Positions 25,374 to 36,870 of a stretch of 41,529 bases of DNA are shown here, piece by piece; position 1 is the stretch's first letter; every line of letters begins with the position of its first letter. Origin of the DNA: Gemmatimonadaceae bacterium (GTDB taxonomy: Bacteria > Gemmatimonadota > Gemmatimonadetes > Gemmatimonadales > Gemmatimonadaceae); assembly GCA_026786185.1 (NCBI GenBank), contig JAJAYP010000268.1, positions 1 to 41,529 on the forward strand, read 5' to 3'. The notes beneath the pieces are model-generated. The model made no database searches. It was not told the origin of the DNA and saw nothing but the letters and a program-made list of their open reading frames with translations. Made by a program: the position numbers and the translations under genes.

Positions 25374-26531
25374 ATGCTCGCCGCCCGCCGCACGCACAGC
25401 TTCACGGAATCGGTCATCCGCGAGATGACTCGCATCGCGAACCAGCACGAAGCGGTGGACCTCGCGCAGGGGTTCCCCGACTTTCCGATGCCCGAGCCGA
25501 TGAAGGAGGCGGCCTGCGCCGCGATCCACGGCAACATCAACCAGTACGCGGTCACCTGGGGTAGCTCGGCCCTGCGCATCGCGATCGCCGAGAAGTACCG
25601 ACGATGGTACGGGATGGAGGTCGATCATGACCGCGAGGTCACGGTCACCTGTGGTGCGACGGAGGCGATGGCCGCCGTGTTCCTCGCACTGCTCGACCCG
25701 GGCGACGAGGTGATCGTGCTCGAGCCCTACTATGAGAACTACGGACCCGACGCCATCCTCGCCGGCGCGATCCCGACCTTCGTCCCTCTCGAGCGGCCGC
25801 ATTGGACCCTCGACCTGGATCGCCTGAAGAAGGCGTTCACCAAGCGGACGAAGGCGATCATCCTCAACACGCCGCACAATCCGACCGGTCGCGTGTTCAC
25901 ACGCGCCGAAATGACGGCGATCGCCGAGTTGTGCGTGCGACACGACGTCTGGGTCATCACGGACGAGATCTACGAGCACATTCGCTATGCCGGCGAGCAT
26001 CACGTCATGGCGACATGGCCCGAGATGCGGCGGCGCACGATCACCATCTCGGGCCTCTCCAAGACCTTCAGCTGCACCGGGTGGCGCCTCGGGTACGCCA
26101 TCGCGCCGGAGGCCCAGACGGCGGCGATCCGGAAGGTGCACGATTTTCTCACCGTGGGCGCCCCCGCGCCACTGCAGGCTGCGGGTGCGGTCGGCATGCA
26201 CTTCGATCCCGATTACTACAACCACCTCGCACTCGACTACCGGTCACGCCGCACCGTGCTCTGCGACGCGCTCACCGACGCGGGCTTCACCTTCACGCAA
26301 CCCGAAGGCGCGTACTATGTGCTCGCGGATTTCTCGGGACTGAGCGACATGGACGACACGAAGTTCGCGCGATGGATGTGTGAGGAGGTCGGGGTCGCCT
26401 CCGTGCCCGGCTCGAGCTTCTACCACGACAAGTCGCTGGGCCGGACGATGGTGCGCTTCGCGTTCTGCAAGAAATACGAAACGCTGAAGCGCGCGGCGGA
26501 TCGTTTGGCGACGGTGCGGGCGACCGTCTAG
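25374..26531 (+). CDS. Class I/II PLP-dependent aminotransferase (kynurenine/aspartate aminotransferase-like)
   Basis: VDLAQGFPDFPMPEPMKEAA; VTCGATEAMAAVFLALLDPGDEVIVLEPYYENY; ILNTPHNPTGRVF; ISGLSKTFSCTGWRLGYAIAP. Start trimmed from 24519. Confidence 0.95.
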   Translation: MLAARRTHSFTESVIREMTRIANQHEAVDLAQGFPDFPMPEPMKEAACAAIHGNINQYAVTWGSSALRIAIAEKYRRWYGMEVDHDREVTVTCGATEAMAAVFLALLDPGDEVIVLEPYYENYGPDAILAGAIPTFVPLERPHWTLDLDRLKKAFTKRTKAIILNTPHNPTGRVFTRAEMTAIAELCVRHDVWVITDEIYEHIRYAGEHHVMATWPEMRRRTITISGLSKTFSCTGWRLGYAIAPEAQTAAIRKVHDFLTVGAPAPLQAAGAVGMHFDPDYYNHLALDYRSRRTVLCDALTDAGFTFTQPEGAYYVLADFSGLSDMDDTKFARWMCEEVGVASVPGSSFYHDKSLGRTMVRFAFCKKYETLKRAADRLATVRATV

Positions 26532-26564
26532 CCGCACAACGAGCGGTTCGGGATCCACGATACG

Positions 26565-27815
26565 ATGCGATCGACACACCTCGCGGTGGCGGCTCTCGCC
26601 ATCTCGCTTGCGTCGGCGTGCTCGATGGTGGCGCGGCCCGCCACCGACGCCCCGGTCAGGTCACGTCCGTACGTCGTCCTGATCTCGTTCGATGGATTCC
26701 GGCACGACTATCTGGACCGGTATCGTCCACCCGCATTCGCGTCCGTCGCGACGCGCGGTATGCGCGCAACGGCGCTCATCCCCTCGTTTCCGTCCAAGAC
26801 CTTTCCCAATCACTACACGCTCGCCACCGGGCTCTCTCCGGGCCACCACGGCATCGCGGCCAATGCCTTTCACGATCCAGTGCGCCGAGCCTGGTACCGC
26901 GTCGGTGATTCGATCGCCGTGCGGGACGCACGCTGGTACGGCGGTGAACCGATCTGGGTCACTGCCGAACGCAATGGCGTGCGCAGCGCCGCCTACTTCT
27001 GGCCGGGGTCCGAGGCGGCGATCGGCGGTGTGCGACCGAGTCGGTTCGTGGCCTATGACGGCACGGTGCCGAACGCCCGGCGAGTGGACGCGGTGGCCGG
27101 TTGGCTGCGGCTCGCGCCACCCGTGCGTCCACACCTCGTACTGCTCTACTTTTCCGACGTCGACGACACGACGCACCGGCATGGCCCCGACGCGCCGAAC
27201 ACGGCAACGGCAGTTGCGTCGGTCGACCGTGCGCTCCAGCGATTGCTGGACAGCATCGCGGTATCGCCGCTGCGCGACAGCGTGAATGTCGTGCTGGTGT
27301 CGGACCACGGCATGACCGGAACGCCTGCAACGCAGGTCATCGTGGTGTCGGATCTTCTCCGTGGTGCGGGCGTGGACACGACCGGGATCCTGTTCGGCGA
27401 CAATGGTCCGGCGATGTCGCTCTGGTTCGGTGGCGACTCGGCGCGCATGCACCGGGCGAAGGCCGCGCTCACCACGCCGCATGCGGCCACCTATCTGCGT
27501 CGGGATGCACCCGCACGATGGCGACTGGGGGACAATCCGCGGATGGGTGATCTGCTGGTGGTTGGCGAATTGGGCTACACGCTCAAACGGAACGGAACGG
27601 ACCCGGACCCGTCCGCGGGCTCACATGGCTACGACCCCGCACTGCCCGACATGCGGGGAATCTTTCTCTCCGCTGGCCCGGGCGTTCGGCCTGGATCCCA
27701 CGTCCCCGCGATCGAGAACGTGCAGGTATACGCGTTCCTCGCGGCGCTGTTGCGACTGGACCAGCTCCCGGCGGTGGACGGCGCGCTCGGCGTGCTGCAA
27801 TCAGCGCTCAGGTAA
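26565..27815 (+). CDS. Ectonucleotide pyrophosphatase/phosphodiesterase (alkaline phosphatase superfamily), putative lipoprotein
   Basis: Signal/lipobox-like LASACSMVA; VVLISFDGFRHDYLDRY; IPSFPSKTFPNHYTLATGLSPGHHGIAAN; YFSDVDDTTHRHGPDA; VLVSDHGMTG; GSHGYDPALPDMRGIFLSAGPG. Confidence 0.92.
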   Translation: MRSTHLAVAALAISLASACSMVARPATDAPVRSRPYVVLISFDGFRHDYLDRYRPPAFASVATRGMRATALIPSFPSKTFPNHYTLATGLSPGHHGIAANAFHDPVRRAWYRVGDSIAVRDARWYGGEPIWVTAERNGVRSAAYFWPGSEAAIGGVRPSRFVAYDGTVPNARRVDAVAGWLRLAPPVRPHLVLLYFSDVDDTTHRHGPDAPNTATAVASVDRALQRLLDSIAVSPLRDSVNVVLVSDHGMTGTPATQVIVVSDLLRGAGVDTTGILFGDNGPAMSLWFGGDSARMHRAKAALTTPHAATYLRRDAPARWRLGDNPRMGDLLVVGELGYTLKRNGTDPDPSAGSHGYDPALPDMRGIFLSAGPGVRPGSHVPAIENVQVYAFLAALLRLDQLPAVDGALGVLQSALR

Positions 27816-27825
27816 CGCCTGCGCG

Positions 27826-28473
27826 CTACCGGCGACCCGGGTCGGAGGACCGTGCACGCAGATACGACTCCAGCGCGCGCGCGTGCGTGTCCAGCCGGTC
27901 GGCGAGCGCGCGGCGGTCCGTCCCGTCGTCGGCAACAGCGGTGCCGTCGAGCGCGTGCCTGATCGCATGCGCCGCTCGCAACATGTCCGCTACCGTCGCC
28001 GGCGTGATCTTTCGTGGGTCCGATGCGGGCAGCAGGTTATTGGCGCGCGTGATCAACTCCGGCGCATGTTGCGGATCGATCACTGTTCGCGACGACAGCG
28101 GTGTCTGCCGCTTGGACTCCGAGCTATCGCGCGCGTCGAGCTCCCGGTCGTCCGAGCCTGCGCGCGCGGTCGACGTCACGGCGTGGCTCCCGGATACATC
28201 CGATCCCGGCACCGCGTCCACGACCGGCTCGCCATGCTCGTCGAACACGTGGATGTCTCCAGTCCCTCGTCCCCAGAGCTTTTTCGCCGCGTCCGAAAAC
28301 TGCCAGAGGGATGGTGTCCCGCGGGAGTAGACTGCCGAGGACAATGCGCGCTCATCCGCCGTCCGCACGACGAAGCGTCGGTAGCCCAGTCCGCGCAGAT
28401 CCTGATGGACCTTCGGCTTGAATTCGAGCACTTCACTCGTGCCATTGCTGTGAATGGCGACGCAATGGATCAT
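27826..28473 (-). CDS. Hypothetical protein
   Basis: 215-aa ORF antisense to neighbours with plausible composition; no family recognised. Confidence 0.6.
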   Translation of the reverse strand: MIHCVAIHSNGTSEVLEFKPKVHQDLRGLGYRRFVVRTADERALSSAVYSRGTPSLWQFSDAAKKLWGRGTGDIHVFDEHGEPVVDAVPGSDVSGSHAVTSTARAGSDDRELDARDSSESKRQTPLSSRTVIDPQHAPELITRANNLLPASDPRKITPATVADMLRAAHAIRHALDGTAVADDGTDRRALADRLDTHARALESYLRARSSDPGRR

Positions 28474-28568
28474 CTGGCGGCGGGGGACGTGATGTGAATC
28501 GGTCCGTCGTGCGCGAGGGTCGATCCCGACGAGGGGAAGTATGCGGCAGCGCGCATGAAACTCTCAAC

Positions 28569-28582
28569 CCACGCGCGCGTGG
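28569..28582. promoter_or_regulatory. 14-bp perfect palindrome upstream of ruvB, possible operator
   Basis: CCACGCGCGCGTGG, followed by AT-rich TATATC...TATATT (28603-28608). Confidence 0.4.
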
Positions 28583-28653
28583 AATTCGGTATATCTTCGG
28601 CGTATATTCAGTACTCGCGGTCGGGTCCCGAGATGCTGGGAGAGTGTCACGCA

Positions 28654-29682
28654 ATGTCGCGCGCGGAAATCACCACCCCCGAAGTGCTCTCCGAGGAGTC
28701 GGTCGTCGAGCTCTCGCTGCGACCGCAGCGGCTCGAGGAATTCATCGGGCAGCAGAAGGTGAAGGACAATCTGCAGCTCGCCATCGACGCGGCGCTGGCG
28801 AGGGGAGAACCGCTCGATCACGCGATCTTCTACGGACCGCCCGGGCTGGGGAAGACGACCCTGGCCGAGCTCATCGCTCGCGAGCTTCGGGTCAACATCC
28901 GCACGACCTCCGGCCCCGCGCTCGAGAAGCCGGGCGACCTCGTGGGCACGCTGACGAACCTGCGATCGGGCGACATCCTCTTCATCGACGAGATCCATCG
29001 GCTCCGGCCCGTGATCGAGGAATTTCTCTATCCCGCGATGGAAGACTACAAGATCGACATCCGGCTCAGCGAGGGGCCGAAGGCGCAGACGATCACGATG
29101 CCGATCGAGCGCTTCACGCTCATCGGCGCGACCACGCGCTTCGGCATGCTCACGCCTCCGATGCGCGCGCGATTCGGCATCGAGCAGCGGCTCAACTACT
29201 ACTCGCCGGAAGATCTCGAGCTCATCGTTCGACGCACGGGTGACGTGCTGAAGGTGGTGATCGAGACTGCGGGGGCGAAGGAGATCGCGCGCCGGTCGCG
29301 CGGCACCCCGCGCGTGGCGAACCGGCTGTTGCGCCGCGTGCGCGACTACGCGCAGGTTCGCGCGGACGGCGTGATCACGGAAGATGTGGCGCGCGCGGCG
29401 CTGGCGATGCTCGACGTGGATCAGTTCGGACTCGACGACATGGACGGGCGCATCCTCCGCGCGATCATCGAGAAGTTCGATGGCGGCCCCGTCGGCGTCG
29501 CCACCATCAGCGCCGCGCTTGGCGAGGATGCGAGCACGCTGGAGGAGGTGTACGAGCCCTTTCTCGTACAGCAGGGCTTCCTGCAGCGCACGCCGCGCGG
29601 GCGAGTGGCGACGCCGATGGCGTACCGCCACTTCGGGTATGCTCCGCCTGCCGTTGCTGCTGAGCAGGTGGCGTTGTTCTGA
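28654..29682 (+). CDS. ruvB: Holliday junction DNA helicase RuvB
   Basis: [104 protein letters not shown]. Confidence 0.97.
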   Translation: MSRAEITTPEVLSEESVVELSLRPQRLEEFIGQQKVKDNLQLAIDAALARGEPLDHAIFYGPPGLGKTTLAELIARELRVNIRTTSGPALEKPGDLVGTLTNLRSGDILFIDEIHRLRPVIEEFLYPAMEDYKIDIRLSEGPKAQTITMPIERFTLIGATTRFGMLTPPMRARFGIEQRLNYYSPEDLELIVRRTGDVLKVVIETAGAKEIARRSRGTPRVANRLLRRVRDYAQVRADGVITEDVARAALAMLDVDQFGLDDMDGRILRAIIEKFDGGPVGVATISAALGEDASTLEEVYEPFLVQQGFLQRTPRGRVATPMAYRHFGYAPPAVAAEQVALF

Positions 29683-29713
29683 GTCACTGCGGTCGGGAGT
29701 TTTGCACTGCCGA

Positions 29714-29736
29714 GCTGACAGCTAGGAGTTGTCTGC
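29714..29736. repeat. Imperfect hairpin copy of GCTGACAGCT-NGG-AGCTGTCAGC family
   Basis: GCTGACAGCT AGG AGTTGTCTGC. Confidence 0.6.
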
Positions 29737-29831
29737 TGACTGAACTGGTCGTTGTTCCTGATCACTGACAGACCAATGCAGGGGGCGGCATCGTGACGAA
29801 CGGCGGCAGTTCCGCAGTTCTCACGTCTGAC

Positions 29832-29854
29832 GCTGACAGCTTGGAGCTGTCAGC
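29832..29854. repeat. Perfect 10-bp-stem hairpin GCTGACAGCT-TGG-AGCTGTCAGC
   Basis: Direct reading: 10-bp perfect arms separated by TGG. Confidence 0.85.
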
Positions 29855-29931
29855 TCGGCCGTGGACTTCAACTGGGGCACCGTGCACCGCCAGCGTCACG
29901 GGGTCGTGAGCCCGAAATGTCAAACTGATCG

Positions 29932-32506
<2,575 letters not shown>

Positions 32507-32517
32507 GCGGGGAGCGC

Positions 32518-33084
32518 GTGAGCATCCTCGACATCCGCGTGCTCGGCGACCCTCTGCTTCGGCAGGCGACCACGCCGGTGACCGGTGTGACGGACGAGTT
32601 GCGCCGGTTGATCGCGGACATGTTCGACACGATGCATCACGCGCGTGGCATCGGGCTCGCCGCGCCGCAGGTCGGTCGCACCGAACGAATCGCCATCGTC
32701 GAGGTGGACGACGAACGCCTCGTGATGATCAATCCCGAGATCGTGAAGCAGGAAGGACGCGCGAAGGCCGAGGAGGGGTGCCTCTCGATCCCCGACATCT
32801 ACGCCGACGTCGAGCGTTCGAAGTCCATGGTCGTTCGTGCCCGAGACGAACGATTCGAAGCCTACGAGATCGAGGCCACCGACCTGGTTGCGCGCTGCAT
32901 CCAGCACGAGATCGATCACCTCGACGGAAAACTGTTCGTCGACTACCTCAGCGTGCTGAAGCGCACCGCGGCGCTCGCGAAGTGGAAGCTCGAACAGGGC
33001 AAGTATCCCGGGCACATTCGCCGCGTGTCGCTCGAGACGCCCGAGGAACTGAGCGAGCACGAGCACCTGAACGAGGAGTTGTAG
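32518..33084 (+). CDS. def: Peptide deformylase
   Basis: MFDTMHHARGIGLAAPQVG; EEGCLSIPD; CIQHEIDHLDGKLFVDYLS. GTG start. Confidence 0.96.
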   Translation: MSILDIRVLGDPLLRQATTPVTGVTDELRRLIADMFDTMHHARGIGLAAPQVGRTERIAIVEVDDERLVMINPEIVKQEGRAKAEEGCLSIPDIYADVERSKSMVVRARDERFEAYEIEATDLVARCIQHEIDHLDGKLFVDYLSVLKRTAALAKWKLEQGKYPGHIRRVSLETPEELSEHEHLNEEL

Positions 33085-34038
33085 GTGCGCGTCCTGTTCT
33101 GGGGCACGCCGGATTTCGCCACGGCCGCGCTCCGGGCATTGCTCGGGGAGGGCTTCGACGTCGTGGGCGTCGTGACGCAGCCCGACAAGCCCGTCGGCCG
33201 GTCGCGATCGACGCTCGAGCCCTCGCCGGTGAAGACGGTCGCCATCGCCGAGGGGCTGCCGGTGCTGCAGCCCGACGCGCCACGAGGGGATGCGTTCATG
33301 TCCCGGATCGCCGCGCTCGCGCCGGACGTCAGCGTCGTCGTGGCGTACGGCCACATCCTCCCGCGAGCCGTCATCGACCTGCCGACGTCTGGCACGCTCA
33401 ACATTCACGCATCCCTGCTCCCGGCACTCCGCGGTGCGGCGCCCATCCAGGCCGCGATTCGCGACGGGCTGGGCGAGACGGGAGTGACCATCATGCAGAT
33501 GGTGCCGAAGCTCGACGCGGGACCGGTGCTGCTGCAGGCGCGCACGCCCGTGCTGGCCGACGAGACCGCGGGCGAGCTCGCGCTGCGGCTGAGCGAACTG
33601 GGAGCTGGCGCGATCATCGAGGCGCTCGCGTTGATGGAGCTCGGGCTCGCGAAGCCGGTGGTGCAGGACGAGCGGTCAGCCACGTACGCCGCCAAGCTGA
33701 CGCGGGAGACAGCGCAGGTGGACTGGACGCGCACGGCGCACGAGGTCGGCCAACATGTGCGCGCGTACGATCCGAAGCCCGGCGCATGGACGCGCATCAA
33801 TGGGACCGAGGTGAAGCTGTACGGCTCGCGCACCGCGCCGCGCGGCGATGCGCACGAGCCGGGTGACGTGATGGCGATCGACACCGAAGGGATGCTCGTT
33901 GCGTGCGGAGGCGGTGCCGTGCGCATCGCCGTCGTGCAGCCTGCCGGCAAACGTCGTCTCACACCACAGGCATGGGCCAACGGGCGTGGACTGACGGTGG
34001 GCGACCGATTCGACACTGGCGTCGCCACGCGAGCGTAG
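33085..34038 (+). CDS. fmt: Methionyl-tRNA formyltransferase
   Basis: VLFWGTPDFATAALRALL; TLNIHASLLPALRGAAPIQAAIRDGLGETGVTIMQMVPKLDAGPVL; QVDWTRTAHEVGQHVRAYDPKPGAWT. GTG start. Confidence 0.96.
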   Translation: MRVLFWGTPDFATAALRALLGEGFDVVGVVTQPDKPVGRSRSTLEPSPVKTVAIAEGLPVLQPDAPRGDAFMSRIAALAPDVSVVVAYGHILPRAVIDLPTSGTLNIHASLLPALRGAAPIQAAIRDGLGETGVTIMQMVPKLDAGPVLLQARTPVLADETAGELALRLSELGAGAIIEALALMELGLAKPVVQDERSATYAAKLTRETAQVDWTRTAHEVGQHVRAYDPKPGAWTRINGTEVKLYGSRTAPRGDAHEPGDVMAIDTEGMLVACGGGAVRIAVVQPAGKRRLTPQAWANGRGLTVGDRFDTGVATRA

Positions 34039-34039
34039 G

Positions 34040-34708
34040 GTGGAGATGACATCGGAGTCGGCAGGCCACCGGGATGGTGCGGTGCCACTCGTGCACGCGG
34101 TCACGACCGACGAGATCGTCCGCCGTGCGGACTTCCTCGACGTGGCCTGCGGCGTGATGGGCGCGCTTGGCCGCCGAGGTGCATTGCACCTTCGCGCGGG
34201 CCGACTACCCGGCGCGCAGCTGGAGCTTCTGGGAGAGACGCTGGCCGCGGCGCAGCAGGTCACCGGTGCGTGGCTCGTGGTGAACGACCGGGTGGACATC
34301 GCCCGCGCCGTGGGGGCACGCGGTGCGCAGCTGACGAGCCAATCGCTCACCGTCGCCGACGCGCGTCGGGCGGCGCCCGGGCTGGCGATCGGGGCAAGCG
34401 TCCACGCCGTGCCGGAGGGAGTGTCGGCGGCCGAGAGCGGAGCGGACTGGCTCGTGGCTGGCCGAGTGTTCGATGCCGACGGACGACCGGGCGCGACAGG
34501 TATCGGGATGGAGTTCGTCGAGGCGCTGGTCGCGGAGGTGCGCGTTCCGGTCGTCGCCATTGGCGGCGTGCGCCCGCAGCACTGTCGTGTCCTGCGCCTC
34601 GCCGGCGTGCACGGCGTGGCCGTGATACGCGGGATCTGGGACGCGCCGAATGCCGAACGGGCGGCGATCGAGTATCTTTCATCCTATGACGACGCCGCTG
34701 GTGCCTGA
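34040..34708 (+). CDS. ThiE/TenI-like thiamine phosphate synthase superfamily protein
   Basis: WLVVNDRVDIARAVGARGAQLTSQSLTVADAR, IGASVHAVPEGVSAAESGADWLVAGRVFDADGRPGATGIG, VPVVAIGGVRPQHCRVLRLAGVHGVAVIRGIW. Confidence 0.82.
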   Translation: MEMTSESAGHRDGAVPLVHAVTTDEIVRRADFLDVACGVMGALGRRGALHLRAGRLPGAQLELLGETLAAAQQVTGAWLVVNDRVDIARAVGARGAQLTSQSLTVADARRAAPGLAIGASVHAVPEGVSAAESGADWLVAGRVFDADGRPGATGIGMEFVEALVAEVRVPVVAIGGVRPQHCRVLRLAGVHGVAVIRGIWDAPNAERAAIEYLSSYDDAAGA

Positions 34709-34741
34709 GCGCTCGGCCTCCATGCCGACGGCCGACGGATC

Positions 34742-36133
34742 GTGCCACTGTGCGCCGCGGATGCGCCGTCGGTGACGGGGCCGGGCCGTCCCGCCGTGGA
34801 ACTGCGTGGCGGCGTGACCGACGCTCGCGCCGCGTCCGCGGAGATCTGCGCTGACCTTCGCGGTGGCGACCTGCTCGACAGCAGCTTCGAGCGTCGTACC
34901 ATTCGCCTGGATCCGCGCGACCGCCGGTGGACGCGTGAGCTGGTGTACGGCATGCTCCGGCGCAGGAACTGGCTCGACGCGGTACTCGCCGAGCGTGTCA
35001 GTGGCGGTCTCGCTCGACTCGATGCGGACGTGATCGACCTTCTACGGCTGGGAAGCTATCAGCTGCTCGCGATGGGCAGCGTGCCGGCGTACGCCGCGAT
35101 CGGACAGACGGTCGAGTCGGTGAAGCGGCGTCATGGCATCGGCGCGAGCAAGCTGGCGAACGCAGTGCTGCGACGACTGGACCGCGAACGTGAGACGCTC
35201 GCGGTCGCGGAGCCGGTCGATCGCGCGGACGCGCTGGCGCTCGAACATTCCCATCCGCGGTGGCTCGTCGCGCGATGGCTCGCACGGTGGGACGAGGCCG
35301 ACGTGCGCCGCCTCCTCGTCGCCAACAATGGCGAGGCGCCACTCGTGGCGCGGCCCTATCACGTCGTCCGCGAACAGCTCGAGGCGATGTTCGAGAGCGC
35401 CGGTGTGGAGACGGGCGACGCGCCCCTCGTTGCCGACAGCCTCGTGCTGCTGGGCGGCGTGGGATCGATGACCGAACTGGGCGCATTCAAGCAGGGGCTC
35501 TTCCACCTGCAGGATCCCGCGTCCACGCTCGTCACGCGATATGCGTGCGTGCCTTCCGGCGCGACGGTCGCCGACCTCTGTGCCGCGCCCGGTGGCAAGT
35601 CGCTCGAGCTGGCCCGCACGGCGGGGCTCGTGCTCGCCGGCGATCCCTCGAAGCATCGGCTCGCGCGCGTGCGTGAGAACATGCGGCGGCTCGACGTCGA
35701 CAACATCATCCCGTTCGTCGGCGATGCGCTTCATCCGCCACTCGCATCGCTGGATGCGGTGCTGGTGGACGTGCCGTGCACCGGCACCGGGACCTTTCGC
35801 CGTCACCCGGACGCGCGCTGGCGTCTCAAGGCGAGCGACCTGGCGGTGCTTCCGTCGCTCCAGCGGGCGATCCTGCGCTCCGGTGCGACCGTCGTGCGGC
35901 CCGGAGGACTGCTCATCTACAGCACCTGCTCGCTCGAGCTCGAGGAGAATGACGAGCAGGTCTCGACCTTCCTCGCCGAGCATCCGGATTGGTCGCTCGA
36001 GGCGCCGCCGAGCGGCGTGGTGCCGGACACCGTGCTCGATGGCCAACTGCTGCGCGTTCTCCCGCAGCGACACGCCACCGACGGCGCCTTTGCGGCGCGC
36101 TTTCGTCGGCCTCGCTCGGATGTGGCGGCATGA
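34742..36133 (+). CDS. rsmB: 16S rRNA (cytosine-967 C5)-methyltransferase RsmB
   Basis: N-terminal NusB-like domain (RDRRWTRELVYGMLRRRNWLDAVL); VADLCAAPGGKSLELA; VDVPCTGTGTFRRHPDARWR; LIYSTCSLELEENDEQV. Confidence 0.94.
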   Translation: MPLCAADAPSVTGPGRPAVELRGGVTDARAASAEICADLRGGDLLDSSFERRTIRLDPRDRRWTRELVYGMLRRRNWLDAVLAERVSGGLARLDADVIDLLRLGSYQLLAMGSVPAYAAIGQTVESVKRRHGIGASKLANAVLRRLDRERETLAVAEPVDRADALALEHSHPRWLVARWLARWDEADVRRLLVANNGEAPLVARPYHVVREQLEAMFESAGVETGDAPLVADSLVLLGGVGSMTELGAFKQGLFHLQDPASTLVTRYACVPSGATVADLCAAPGGKSLELARTAGLVLAGDPSKHRLARVRENMRRLDVDNIIPFVGDALHPPLASLDAVLVDVPCTGTGTFRRHPDARWRLKASDLAVLPSLQRAILRSGATVVRPGGLLIYSTCSLELEENDEQVSTFLAEHPDWSLEAPPSGVVPDTVLDGQLLRVLPQRHATDGAFAARFRRPRSDVAA

Positions 36134-36870
36134 GCTGGCGTTCGACCGTGCGCACCTCACTCGTCTATCTCGTCAGCATCTTCGCGGGCTTCGCGCTCGC
36201 GTGGCTGATCGTCGCTTTCGTCGTGTTTCCCACCGGCGTTGTGCCGCGCGACGTGAAGGTGCCCAACGTGACCGGCCTCATGTTCGACGAGGCGGAGCAA
36301 CGACTCGCCGAAGCGGGCTTCAAGGCCCAGCGGGGCGAGCAGCGGTACGACAATTCGGCGCCGAAGCTCACGGTGCTCGAGCAGGTGCCCGCGCCGGGCA
36401 CGCGCGAAGGGATCGGCAATCCGGTGACCCTCGTGCTGAGCGGAGGCCAACGGATCGTCACGGTGCCGACGGTCACGGGCATGACGCGCATCGAGGCGCA
36501 GGTGCGCCTGGAGCAGGACGGATTCGAGATCGGCGAAGTTGGAGAGGCCAACAGCTCGTCCGCGCGCGGCAGCGTGGTGGGAACTCGCCCCGCCGCTGGC
36601 GCGCAGGTGAGCGTACCGAGCACGATCACGCTGATTCTCAGTCGCGGCGCGGAAGCGACGGCTACCCAGATGCCGAGCCTGATGGGCCGCGACATCAGCG
36701 GCGCACGGATGGTGCTCTCGCAGCTCGGCGTGCGCGACGTGATGGTGACGCCGGACCCGATGGCGACGGGTCCTGCCGGCACGGTCGTGGGACAATCGCC
36801 GGTGCCCGGCGCGACGATCCTCCCCGGAGCCACGGTGCAGTTGCGCGTCGCGGGTGTGACGACGCCGTGA
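36130..36870 (+). CDS. Membrane-anchored PASTA-domain protein (about three PASTA repeats, no kinase or PBP domain)
   Basis: TM LVYLVSIFAGFALAWLIVAFVVF; PASTA repeats VKVPNVTGLMFDEAEQRLAEAGFK.., VTVPTVTGMTRIEAQVRLEQDGFEIGEV.., TQMPSLMGRDISGARMVLSQLGV... Start overlaps the rsmB stop. Confidence 0.9.
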   Translation: MSWRSTVRTSLVYLVSIFAGFALAWLIVAFVVFPTGVVPRDVKVPNVTGLMFDEAEQRLAEAGFKAQRGEQRYDNSAPKLTVLEQVPAPGTREGIGNPVTLVLSGGQRIVTVPTVTGMTRIEAQVRLEQDGFEIGEVGEANSSSARGSVVGTRPAAGAQVSVPSTITLILSRGAEATATQMPSLMGRDISGARMVLSQLGVRDVMVTPDPMATGPAGTVVGQSPVPGATILPGATVQLRVAGVTTP

